From NCBI RefSeq assembly GCF_000004075.3, contig NC_026660.2, forward strand, positions 28,213,498 through 28,277,497: 64,000 nt of DNA. Reading direction: 5' to 3'. Positions 48,071 through 61,410 of the stretch are shown one piece after another (the first letter of the stretch is position 1; every line of letters starts with the position of its first letter). This stretch comes from Cucumis sativus (taxonomy: Eukaryota; Streptophyta; Magnoliopsida; Cucurbitales; Cucurbitaceae). Under the pieces are notes generated by a model. That model was not told the DNA's origin. It saw only the letters and a program-made list of their open reading frames with translations, and did not search any database. Made by a program: the position numbers and the translations under genes.

Positions 48071-51000
48071 TTATGGATTAATGTTGCATTCTCTTAGATA
48101 TACATTGTCAAAATCAACATGCTTTGTCCAATAATTTCGGTACTTGGGTATGGCTATCTCAAGCCATGGCTTCATGTTCCCGTTATAGTGTATGACGGCC
48201 GCTCGGTCAATTTCCTTCTGCCCAACATTAGTATTGTATCCTAGACCTAAAACATGCCAGGATTTGTCGAGCTGATAAGTGCGTTTCCAAAATGTGATGA
48301 GACCCGGTGGTAATGTCCCCAGCTTCCACAATTGTCTGTCGTAATTCTGAATAAAAAATGCAGATATTTTGAGCAAGAGGACTAGTAGCCTAATTCTACT
48401 TCCAAAGAGCTAGGATCTACAAGTCACAATAAAACAATACTTCCCAGCACTAAATAGATATGCATCAGACCCTCCTAGTCCCCGCACCCCACAAAAAAAA
48501 AAATTAGAAACAGAAAAAAAAGATGTTTCATTTCAAATTTTTTTCCAGACGTATTTTCAGTGTTGAAAAGGTTTGCGCACAAGTAAAATAAATATTCATC
48601 CTTAAGAACTTACCAGCTTCTGCCAGGAGTGGTACACCTCCGTAATATTCTGCCTCTTCCATTCATCCAAATCAAAGATATTCATACCATATGCCCAGCC
48701 GCAGGCATGAGGGTCAAAACTCTTGGAGATGAGAGGGTTTGAGAAATTGAGATATCTATCAAACCGATGAAAGCTTTCTCCACAAGTCTCAACAGCACCA
48801 TTAACATTTCCTTTCAAATCAATGGACCAAAGTCCCGTGAGATCTTTCTGCACAACTATATCATCATCCAGGAACAAAACCTTTTTGAGCTTCGGGAATA
48901 ACTGTGGGAGGTAAAATCGTAGATGGTTCAAGATGGACAAGTACTTTGGATTCCGGAACTTCATATTTGAATCAGAGCTAGCCCGATGAGACCGGAAGTA
49001 ATAATCTATCATGGTTGAAGAACCCAACTGCTTAAGAACTGGACTATAACTGGCATTTAACCATGTAAACTCTTCAATATTCTGAATCTCAATTGTAGCT
49101 TTGTCAGGTGGATTTGCTTGAAACCACATTCTCATTGCTGCATAGTTGAGTCTATCTGTAATAATGTGAAAAACATGTTTTGAAGACTCCTGAAAATACC
49201 AAATACATTACATAAGTTACGATCTCAAATAAAGGAAAAGGTCCATAGTTGTATAAACTTCAACAATGACAAGAAATCAGATTCTTCCTACCAATCCCAA
49301 TTAATTGTGAAAAATAAATCATTGTACAAACTATAAACAGACAGCATAGTTCCATGAGAAATATATACCTCTGCGTGAGTAATTGTTGAGTTAACAACTA
49401 CTGCTGCTGCCAATACATTATCTGAGAATAATGCATAATGATACAGGTCTGGATCTTCAAGTTTCTCTTGACCTGGGAAAGGCTGTTGGGACCAATTCAG
49501 AGAATAGTATTCAGTTGTCAGGCGCAAAGGAAGGCAATGAAGGCCTTTAGGAAGTGTTTTGGCTGTTAACTGTGTTAGAAACAGGCCTTGTTTCTTGTGC
49601 ACTCGTAACTGCTCTTCAGTTGAGTGAAGCATAGCTCGTAGTTTCTTTACTACGGTAGAACAGTCATCCTGAGCTTGTTTCCCTTTTGCCAAGGTTAGCT
49701 CCATCGTTTTCAATCTCTCATGGGCACTGCAACATTAATAGAATTCCAATAATGAACACAAAGACCCTCTCAAGAATGTGCCATCCCATTAGATTTAAAT
49801 AAATATATAAAAGACAATAATTCATTTTCAATGTGATCATGAAAGCCATCAGACAGAAAATTTACTTTTTAGGTAGCTCAGAATCCTTGCTTGCATCACC
49901 TAACGTTCGTTGAACTTCTTTTATCCTCAGTCGAAGTTCTCTTGTAAGGTGGGGATTGTTCCTAGTGCCTGGAAGCGAGAGGTAAACTTTGGCCCTAATG
50001 AGCTGGTCCTTTAGATGTCTTACCCGAGCATTAGTATGAGCAACTTGAACACTGTCTTGTTCGACTCTCGATTTTACTATTTCCCCCCCATCAGTTTTTT
50101 CAGAAGTTTGAGTGGCTGACTGCTCCTGTTTGACGTTCTGGTAGTTAACAAGGCAAGAGAAACCAAGAGAAAGTAGAGTTAAAATGATTAATTCTGGAAA
50201 TAAGGAAGTTTATGTACAACATAACACTACCACTTAGTTAAGAACTGAAAGCCAGAACTGTCTGTGAAAATCATGAAAGAGCTATCAAAGGCTACTAAAT
50301 ATCACCATGAACGTGCAAATACAATACAACCAAATAGTATAGGAGAAATGAAAAAAAGATACATACAGGATCAACTTCGCTGTTCTTTTCACTGGTACTA
50401 TTGGGATTCCCTGAAATGACATTTGGCAGCCCAATGGGGTCCGTAACTTGTTTAATGGGATTCTCATTTTGAGAAAGACCTTCGTCATCAGTTGTGGACA
50501 ATACTCGAGTAGATTTACGCTCTATGACACCTGTGCACCAGAAGAAGAAATTAACAAATCACAAGGTAAAGAAACATACAAAACGAAAATAATGGTGCAA
50601 AAACAAAGAAATATATATATATATATCATATAGCACATTCTTGGCCAAACCTTGGATGCCGTCATTGCTCTGCCAATCCGAAGCACCTGAATCTGTAAGC
50701 AACTTGTTGTCGGAGTAAACAATCGCAACGGGCTCTTTTACGCTTGATGAAGATTTCTATAGCCCAAACGATGAATCAAAGAAGAAACATCAGAAAACTT
50801 AGTAACTCAAATATGCAAAAAGAATAACAAAACAAAGTAATAATCCAAAAATAGAATTTAAAAAGATCACGAGAAATTGATAAACAAAATACCCCACCCC
50901 ATCAACAAGATTCAGATGCCCGTAGTTGCTATTGAAACCCTAGTTCATTAAGACAATGAAAAATCAGAAGAACTGAGAGAAAATACCCAAAGATCCAACC

Positions 51001-51317
51001 AAACACCGTTCTGCAAATATAGCAATTGAAAGCAAAAAAAAAAAGAAGAAGAAGAAAGCTATTTAAACGCATTTACTTACAGAAGTTGCAAAACCTTCAA
51101 CAAGATCGCCCTTAGCTGTAGAAACAACAACCCAATATTAAAATCTAAAAAATGAACAACAATAAATTAAAAAAAAAAAAAAAAACTAAATCAGTGAGTT
51201 AGAAGAAGAAGAACGCTAACATGAGAACTTAAGAGAGGCGAGGCGATCAGTGTAAAGCAAAATCGGAGCAATAACCGTGAAAAAGAGCATCAAGGCCACC
51301 AGATTTCTGATCAGCAT
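48071..51317 (-). CDS. GAUT4: Galacturonosyltransferase, GAUT4-like (GT8 family)
   Basis: This Golgi type II membrane enzyme adds galacturonic acid to homogalacturonan in pectin synthesis. The nine exons are 51317-51221, 51115-51081, 51010-50987, 50756-50651, 50530-50367, 50137-49866, 49726-49369, 49189-48614 and 48346-48071, coding 635 residues. A membrane anchor (LVALMLFFTVIAPILLY) lies at residues 6-22. A polar stem with the GAUT block DQLIRAKVYLSLPG follows. The GT8 domain fills the second half: LTAKTLPKGLHCLPLRLT, FSDNVLAAAVVVNSTI, KVLFLDDDIVVQKDLTGLW (metal-binding DDD), GAVETCGESFHRFDRYLNFS, CGWAYGMN and HYNGNMKPW. The C-terminus LRECNINP is that of GAUT4 as I recall it. The third exon is only 24 nt. 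An out-of-frame ATG lies 7 bases before the start. Confidence 0.93.
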
Positions 51318-51324
51318 TTTTCAT
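51247..51324 (-). promoter_or_regulatory. Upstream ORF overlapping the GAUT4-like start codon
   Basis: An ATG at 51324 opens a 25-codon frame (MKNADQKSGGLDALFHGYCS and five more) that overlaps the main ORF by about 70 bases in another frame. Its context is weak (T at -3), whereas the main ATG has A at -3, so leaky scanning is expected. Confidence 0.6.
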
Positions 51325-53316
51325 GAAAACACGAAATACGCAGAGTAATAACAAATCCAGAGTCCACCGGCTGGATCGATAAGGCAAAGAAAGGACACGC
51401 GTCTTCAAAGAACGGATCAGAAAGTAAGGACAGAGGGAAAAGGGATGGAATAATGGAAATATAAGATAGGTTTTGGCTAGGGCGAAACTGTATTGTAGGT
51501 AAGAGTAAAGAACATGAAAAGAGTGATGAGGTTGAAGAAAGAAAGCTTTATTTAGAAAAAGAAAATGGCGGAAGAGGATAGAGGAAGAAGAAGATGAAAG
51601 GAATTTGATTTTGATGAAAAGAGCGTGAGCGTGTTGTGTTGGGGTTGGCGCAATGAGAGTGGCAGTTTTGAGAAGAAAAAAAATAAAGAGTGATAACTAC
51701 GAATCAAAGATGTCAAACACGTGATCGAAAGAGGTAATTGCGTAATTACGGACACGGACACCCCTACCCTATTCTTTATTCATTAGTCATATTTCATTTC
51801 ACTTTTAACCCATTCAACCACTAATTTTAACTTTTTTAAAACTATACACTGAAATCCAATTTGCAATTAAAGCATTTCTTTCTTTTCTTCTTTGTAAATA
51901 ACTATGTAAAAACCATTTGTTAGTTATCAATAACAATTCCCAATAAATATCTTTTTTAATATTACGAAAAGAAAGTATATTAATATTAAAGATTGGTTGG
52001 AAATGAAATAATTATATTGTTTATTATTTATTATTTATTATATGAGGACACGCAGCCATCATAATCGTCAATAAAAAAATGATAGTTGTTAAAATAATAA
52101 AAAAAAAACGATAAATCAAGAAATAGACCGTTGCAATATTAAAATATTGAACATACATTTGGGCTCACATTTTTACTTTGCCATAGGCCCAAATCCCCAG
52201 CCCATTCACAACACCAACAAAAGGATTCTGAAATTACATCACATTCTATAATAATATATATTTTATACCATATTTTATTATTGGTATTAAATAGCTAAAT
52301 ATATTATACTAGAAGAAATTTTTCATAATTATATATAAAGCCTAAACTAAATCTCCTATATAAATTATTTTCTTTGTTTTTGTATATTTTCTCTCCCTTA
52401 AATTGCACATAGATATATAAAATGGATAAGTAATGTGTATACTTGAAAATGAAACATAAAAGAATAAATATGCAATGGATTGTAAGGAATTTATAAAGAG
52501 ATTGAAATGTGTGTGTTGAAGTTGGAAGGGAGGAGGGAGGGAGGGTGTAATGAAAGCGTGATGATGGAACGTGAAAAGTGGAAGAAATAAGGGTTGGAAG
52601 GTGGCCATCATGTGTAACATGTTCATGTTTGTTGGGTGACGAATGATGCCCTCCTCCCTCTCTCTCTCTCACTTATATCCGCACAACCACGCCATTTCCT
52701 CACTATTTGCGTGACTCCTTTTCTTCATTTCCCCCCTCACATTTTCAATCCTTCTTTTTATCTTCTTCATTACACCATCATTCTCTCCTTTTGCTACTCC
52801 GTTACTTCCTACACTTTCCACTTTCTTCTTTAAATTCGTTTAAATATTATTTTTCCATACATTTATCAAAACTTTATAATATGATTTTTTAACTTTAAAT
52901 AATAAAATAATTTTACCATTCAGCAACAAAAGTTTTCGATAATTAAAGAAAAATGTCATTTTTATTTTAAATATATGAAAGGATAATATTTGGTTACATC
53001 TATGTTTTACTATTTCATCATTGGTCTAAAAAAAATTAAAATATTTAAAAACTAGATAATAATAATTTGTGACACGTTACATTATATAGAATAATTTGGT
53101 GTGATATGAGGATAAAATGCAGCATTAGATGTGATATATGAGGTGAGCCAACGCATAGTGTAAGTGAAGGGTATTTTTGATAATTTAGCCAACTTGTTTA
53201 TTTCTGATTAACAAAATCTCTCGTTTCCTTTACCTTTACCCGCCCATATATATATATATATTATATATATTTGGTTTCATCGTTCATCTTCCGAATCACT
53301 TCCATCAGTTTATTCA
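51325..53316. other. Divergent intergenic region
   Basis: The region lies between GAUT4-like (minus) and the intronless gene (plus). A cacgtg G-box core is at 51718-51723, about 400 bases before the GAUT4-like start. The short ORFs at 52304-52892 come from a pyrimidine-rich tract and are not believed. A TA-rich element at 53248-53271, 46-69 bases before the next ATG, is a likely TATA region. Confidence 0.55.
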
Positions 53317-53802
53317 ATGGAACGCCATAACACAAAGCGACCACGAGAATCATCGTCGTTGTCGTCACCACCCGATGGAATATACGATCAATCTTCGTTG
53401 CCGGAGATCGCTAACGTAAAGAGGCAGCACAGCCACGATAATGCTCAAGAATCTTCTCCTGGTACATCATTTGATTTCGATCTGTTGTCGTTCGGGGTCT
53501 TCGATTTCCCCTGGTTGAAGGACGGCCTGATTTATTCCAAATCCGATGACTGGAAATTTGAAGACGTTTTCTTCACCTCCGTTTACAATGGAGCATCCAC
53601 CGCCGATATTGCTACTCCGCTTACAATTGGAACGGCGTTTACAGAGTTTCTGCCGGATCCTTGGGAGAAGGATTACGAGGCACAAGCGCCGCCGCCGCCT
53701 CCGCCGTCGTTGGACGGCGGAGAGCAGGGAGGGGAGGCAATGGATTGTATCTGGAGGTCTGTGCTAAATCAACCGCTTCAACAAGGGAGTAGTGCGTTGT
53801 AG
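53317..53802 (+). CDS. Intronless gene for an acidic protein of unknown function
   Basis: The ORF codes 161 residues starting MERHNTKRPRESSSL. A TATA-like tract sits just upstream. The codon use is GC-richer than the surroundings, as expected of real coding sequence. The N-terminal 50 residues are polar with a basic KRPRE patch that could be a nuclear signal. The middle is acidic and aromatic (FDFDLLSFGVFDFPWLKDG, then KSDDWKFEDVFF), resembling an activation or protein-binding segment. A run of six prolines lies near residue 127, and the C-terminus CIWRSVLNQPL looks conserved in style. I do not recognise the family. A stress-responsive small nuclear protein is one possibility, but this is a guess from composition only. 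Confidence 0.7.
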   Translation: MERHNTKRPRESSSLSSPPDGIYDQSSLPEIANVKRQHSHDNAQESSPGTSFDFDLLSFGVFDFPWLKDGLIYSKSDDWKFEDVFFTSVYNGASTADIATPLTIGTAFTEFLPDPWEKDYEAQAPPPPPPSLDGGEQGGEAMDCIWRSVLNQPLQQGSSAL

Positions 53803-55539
53803 AATCGTTCATGAATTTCTTGCGATGATTTTGCTCTGTCTTCTTCTTCTTCATCTCTTCTTCTTCCTGTTTGAGGTTTGATCTTACATAGGCTCCTCCT
53901 CCCTGTGGAATTCCATCTATAAGGACTTGCCATTTCGATCCAAAAAAAATCATGAGAATTTTCCAGTTTGATGGAACTATGGGAGGAGATTAGGTCTTCT
54001 TTCTTCTTTTCGGAACTTTCTTTAATTTTGTGAATTGGTTTTAATCTTTGTTTGTATATGGAATACCAAATCAATTCTAAATAACAAAAACACAGCGGAA
54101 AAGCTTATAATATCTGAATAAAAATGATTGGAGGTGGTCGATAGATGATGAAAAATTCTAAATATGCACACAACATTTCAAAATTTGTATTTAATAGACT
54201 ATGTTGGATTGGTAAGAATCCTTTAGATTTTGAGACTATAAAATGTTTTGGAAATGAGTTTGTGATGCTCTTACTTTTTAATAACAAATTTCGTTTACTC
54301 ACACTATCTTTTTAACTGGAAATTGTCAAAAAAAAAATTTACAAAAAATTTCATATTTCATCCACAACAAGCAACTAGTATTCTTCTATTAGCAGACATT
54401 AATTGTTTAAAACTTTTTAAATTTATTTTACTATTTTTAAAAATACTCAGCCAACTTTTGAATTTTTTTCTTTATTTAATGTTTAACTAAGAATTCAAAT
54501 ATTTTAAGAAGAGAAGTGGATGAGAACAACCGTAAGTTTTCTTTGAAGTCAAATGATAATCAAACAAGACCTTAATTTGTAAACTTCAATGTGATAACTA
54601 AGTGTAGAACATTTTTTTTAAGATTGAAAATATAACAAAATTTATGTGCTCATATTAGGGTATGGACTATCACTCTAAATCTTATATCTAAATTTTTCTA
54701 TACTTGTAAATTATTTCGTATTTTGTTGTCTCTTGATGTTTTGGGTATGATCATTATATTTGTAATTATTCCTAATAAGTGTGTTGTTTAGTTTTTTTTT
54801 TTTTTTTGTTAAAGAAAAAAAACTTTGTAATGCATAAGATCAATTTTGAACGGAATTTTGAGATACAACGTGACTTGTGTGGAGATTTATAGTTGGATTA
54901 GTGTGAATATGTTACTTGTAGGTGAAGTAACGTAACCTCCACTAAAATGTCATGTGAACTCAACAATTTTTATTCTTATAACTCCTCTCAACTTTAAACG
55001 TCCATTGTACTCTATTATTGTTCAAGAGAGGTAAAATAGAATATCAATCATTGATAAAAGTTGAACTCATGTACAAATGTGTGAATGACCAAAAGGTTTG
55101 AATTTCGGATCCATCTACCCTTTATCGTGCTAAAAGTATGACAAGCAAAATATAGCTCAATGATACGACACCACACTTATGTTTCTTGAGATTGAAAATC
55201 AAAGTAAGAACCCTGTCATCATCGCATTTATTGAACAAAAAAACAACGAATATGAAGAAATGGTGCTAAAGGTTCTTCACCAAAAGAACTAATGAATTCA
55301 AAACAATGTTGATTTACAGTTGAATTGACTGCAGAGTGAAAATGTAGCATTAAAAGAAAATGCCTTTTTCTTTTAACACAAAAGCTTCTTCTACTCTTTT
55401 TTTGGTTGGGAAGGGGGAGGGGATATTCACATTTCACAGCAGCACATGAGGAAAAATGAAAAAGAATGAAAGAATGAAATGAATTAAGGCAGGCACAAAC
55501 AGATTGTTGAAGCCAGCTTAGTTTCTATAATCTCATGGT
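53803..55539. other. Spacer between convergent genes
   Basis: The spacer contains the 3' untranslated region of the intronless gene and, from about 55100, the 3' region of the Rab gene. The antisense ORFs at 53639-54302 are not believed. No repeat beyond a poly-T run at 54791-54808 is seen. Confidence 0.6.
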
Positions 55540-57542
<2,003 letters not shown>

Positions 57543-60500
57543 TTTTTTCCGGCCGGATCTGCTTCAGAAATAGAATACAGTGATTAAATCCAAAGATTAT
57601 GGTCTGAATTTATGCAAAAACAGAGAAACATAGAGCAATTCACAATGAAAGAAGGAGAAAGCGAGTGAAGTATAAAGAGAGGATGAATCGCAATACGATC
57701 AACCCAAATTAAGTTTCAAATTTCATATTTTTAATTATTAAATTAACATTTTATTTTCCATCATTTTAAAACTTAGAATTTAGTTTTATGATTTTCTATC
57801 GTCTCATCAAATTCTCCTAAACAACGGTTATCAAACTTTAATCTTTATAAAAAAAAAACGAATGATACATTTACTCTTCAAACTCAACTGTGTTAGTTTT
57901 CAATAGAATTAGCCTTTTGAGATACAAAACATATACTTCTAAGGTCAATCATTTGTTTTGGTAGCACTTCACTGATTTAAGAGTATTTTCATAAAAATCC
58001 AATGCTAAATTTAATTACCTTTTGCGACAAAATAAAAGAATTTATTGGTAAGTGTTTAAGGTATGATATAGTAAATGGAAAGGAAAAATTGAGAAAAGAA
58101 TGGATGGAAGTGAATATAAAATGAAAATCCATATTTATAATACTATTATTCTCATAGATTGTTTGACGTGTAATTAAATGATTGACTAGTTAAGAAAAAA
58201 GTTTACCAATTATGGCCAAAGAAACAAAATAAACAGAAAGAGCCAATGTTAAATTGGGTTTAGGAACAATAAGTAGATGCCTCAGCCTCAGGCTCTCTCG
58301 TTCCACACAACACGTCGGAAATATCAAAGCTTATTCGTTCCGGCAAATGGAGAATATATACATCAAAGCTAATAACAATCATTTTTCAAAGAAAAGAAAA
58401 AGAAAGTTAATAACGAAAATAATGTCCACATTGAAATGGACAAACGATTTCTCACATCAAGAAAAAAGAAATGGAAAAGCCAAAGAAACCTCGCTGTAAG
58501 GAGAGGTTTAAAATCTCAAATTTACAACTAACCACAATAAGAAAAAGAATTTGATAAAATGTGGATGTTTTGTTATTTTATAAAAATCAGAAAATTATAA
58601 ATAAATAAATAAATAAATAAACCTGCCTAAAATGTTTATTATTGATTGTAAAATATTGAAAGAATGAATGAATGGAATTGAATATGGTAATGGGGTTGGT
58701 AAGGTAAGTAATTAAGTTGTTAATAAGAGCTGGAAAAGGTAATTAACTTAAAGAGATTAGAAAAGGTATGGAATTAGTTGGATAGAAAGAAACGGACATA
58801 TTTTAACAGCGCAAGCCTCGTAGTCTGTCAATCTCGAAGTTGAAGAAATTTTTAAAAGAGAATTAGAGAAGAGGTGGAGCCTATGGCGCTGTACGTTGTC
58901 GTTTTGAGTGGTTGTTTTTTAAACAAACATACATACAAAAGTTAATCTCTATTATTCGATCCAACCCACGAACCCCCTTTTGGCTTTATTCGTGGACTTA
59001 TGTGCCCTCCTATATGTATATATATAAAAGCCATTTTTACGATGGAGTTTGGCTTTGGGTTTGGCATTGGGATTTGAGAGATAGGAATGAATATATATAT
59101 ATGCATCTGCCTGGCTCCCTGAATGCCAACTACGAAGGCTTTGCCAAAATTTGTTATTCGCATCCTTCTTAATTGGCATCATGGGAGTCATGCAGGCACC
59201 TTTAACTCCCAAAAACTTTCTTATTGCTCCTATATATATATATATACATACATCTACATATGTATACAACATCTCCATGTTTGTTACGTTCTACTTTTTC
59301 TTTTCAGGTACGTTTTCACTTCTAATTTCTCATTGTATACTTGCATATCTATCATTTATAGTTTTGAGTTTGAAGTTTTGAAGAGTGTTATGTGTTAACT
59401 ATTGTAGTGAATGTGTTAGTTAATGTATTTGTTATGGGATCATAAGAGTCGTCTTTGTGTGTAGATCATTATTATAATTTATGATTTCTTTTTGTTGATG
59501 GAGATTGTTGAATTGATGAGAACTTGAATTATAATTTGTTGTTTAATTTTTCAAAGTGCTTTGGACACATGTATTCTAAAATTGCTTTCTTAGTGTAATT
59601 ATTTCTCCCTTGTTGCATTGTTCGGTGTTGTAAATGGGTTAGGTACACTGTGGAATAGTTCATGCAATTGTAAATTATTCAAAAAAGTCATCACGATAAT
59701 GTCGGACGATTATGGTAATTTAGTGGTCAAGTTAAATCATATGTTTTTTTTTTAAATCTATATCTATTGATATTATCATGAAGATATTTCCATTTTTTTG
59801 TTCTGAGTAATGTTTAGGTGCAACCACATCATTTGATGCTCATTTTCTCTTTTGCACACAAATAATTTTTTCTAATTGTTAAAAAAAGTATCACATGACA
59901 CATTTTTATTGAAGTTCTAGCTTGCACAAAAGATGACTATGCGGATTTTTTTCATTGAAGGAAGAAAATACGAGGGATGCTTGGCCTACTTCATTGTGGC
60001 CTTTTCCAAACAATTCTACCAAGGTGATTTTTTTAGTACATATTGGAGAGGGAGAATTGGATCAATTTGGAATCTCTTAGTTTTCAATGTATATCGTTGT
60101 CAGTTAAACTAAGCATGTAGTTTATGCTAATTTTTATAATTAGAAAAAATCTATTTAAAAATTATTGAATGTTTATGAAAAACTTGATGTAGAAAGGTTT
60201 TAAGGTTTTTATTTAAAAGTGTTTATTTTGAAGGATAAATTTTTTAAAACGAATTAACAAGTGAACATAGATGTATTAACGTATATTTATATGAGCAACC
60301 AAGATGTTTGAGATTTAAATTCTCTCAAATAAAAAAATTAAACACATCGTCAAAGTCTAAATTGAAAAATGATAGGAAAAATATATTGCCATAAAATTCT
60401 TCCCTCAAACTTAGATAAAGGTTAGGTTAACATTTATTCAATTTGATGGTTTAATTTTTATAATTTTTGTATGCAATAAAATACAATATATGAATATATT

Positions 60501-61410
60501 TGAAGAATTATTATGAAAGTAGATAATAAAAATCAAACCTAAAGTAAGAATAAAGACTAAATTTAAACTTATTAAAGAAATACAAAATGGAATATTGAAA
60601 CTAAAATTGAAAGGAAGAATTTAACTGAAAAAGAAGTCCAATTGTTTATAACAAGAAATTCTTAAAAAGACACGTGGCAAGATATGGGGAAGAGAAAAAT
60701 GACGCGGACTTCTCAAAACGCCTCGATAACTTACGAAGGGGGAAGGGGTTTTTCAGATTTCGCTTGTATTGGGGCTTTCAAGTCTGTGTTCATTCATCTA
60801 TTTTTCTTTCTTCAAATCAGTTACAAAATTATTACTTTTTTTTAGGAATCAAAATTAATACATTTAATAAGTTCGTTTCAAAACAAAAAAAATACATTTA
60901 ATGACATATCCTCCAAAACAAAAAATGTTTTATTAAAGTAAGGATACATAAACATAGGTACATGCACCAAATATTTTTTACCCTTTTTAATATTAAGAGA
61001 GAAAGAAATTTGAGTGTAACTTTTGATTAATGAACCTTGTAAATTGAATCAAACCCACTTTCTTCAAAGTTTATATTAGCATTTGAAACCGTAATTTGTT
61101 GCTACGCTGTGGCTTGATGACATTCAAATCTCTACGAAATCTTAAATATCCATTGATTGTCATTTTCCCCTCTTATTTTCTCTACCTTTTAAAGAAGCTC
61201 AAGCTCGAGCTTGAGCTCATACTCTGTTTTTATTTGTTCTGCTCCACATAGCCTACATTAATGATTCCGAGGAATAACAATTCCCCTAAAATATATTTTA
61301 TTTTGCACAAAAAGCCTTTACACAAAGCCAACAAATTCTCCCAACTTTTATTCCCATAACTACTTTACGCCATTTTACACTCCATTCTCAATTTCCCCTC
61401 TTTCTCTCCG
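57543..61410. other. Divergent intergenic region of 3.9 kb
   Basis: The region lies between RABB1 (minus) and the phosphofructokinase (plus). It is AT-rich, with AAAT (58598-58620) and several TA tracts (59011-59026, 59092-59102, 59232-59246). A cacgtggc G-box element is at 60671-60678, 730 bases before the kinase start, and a 22-bp perfect palindrome is at 61196-61217. The ORFs at 58254-59398 are short, mutually overlapping and not recognised. Confidence 0.55.
61196..61217. promoter_or_regulatory. Perfect 22-bp palindrome upstream of the phosphofructokinase
   Basis: The centre reads caagctcgagcttg and the symmetry extends 11 bases to each side. It lies about 195 bases before the start codon, in the expected promoter or leader. 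It could be a dimer-binding site or an RNA hairpin. Confidence 0.5.

Noticed and set aside
52304-52892. Ser/Pro/Leu-rich ORFs on both strands
   Set aside because: They arise from a pyrimidine-rich tract and microsatellite; no sign of selection or splicing.
58912-59398. Cluster of ORFs around TA microsatellites
   Set aside because: They overlap on both strands, are full of Tyr/Ile from TA repeats, and match nothing that I recognise.
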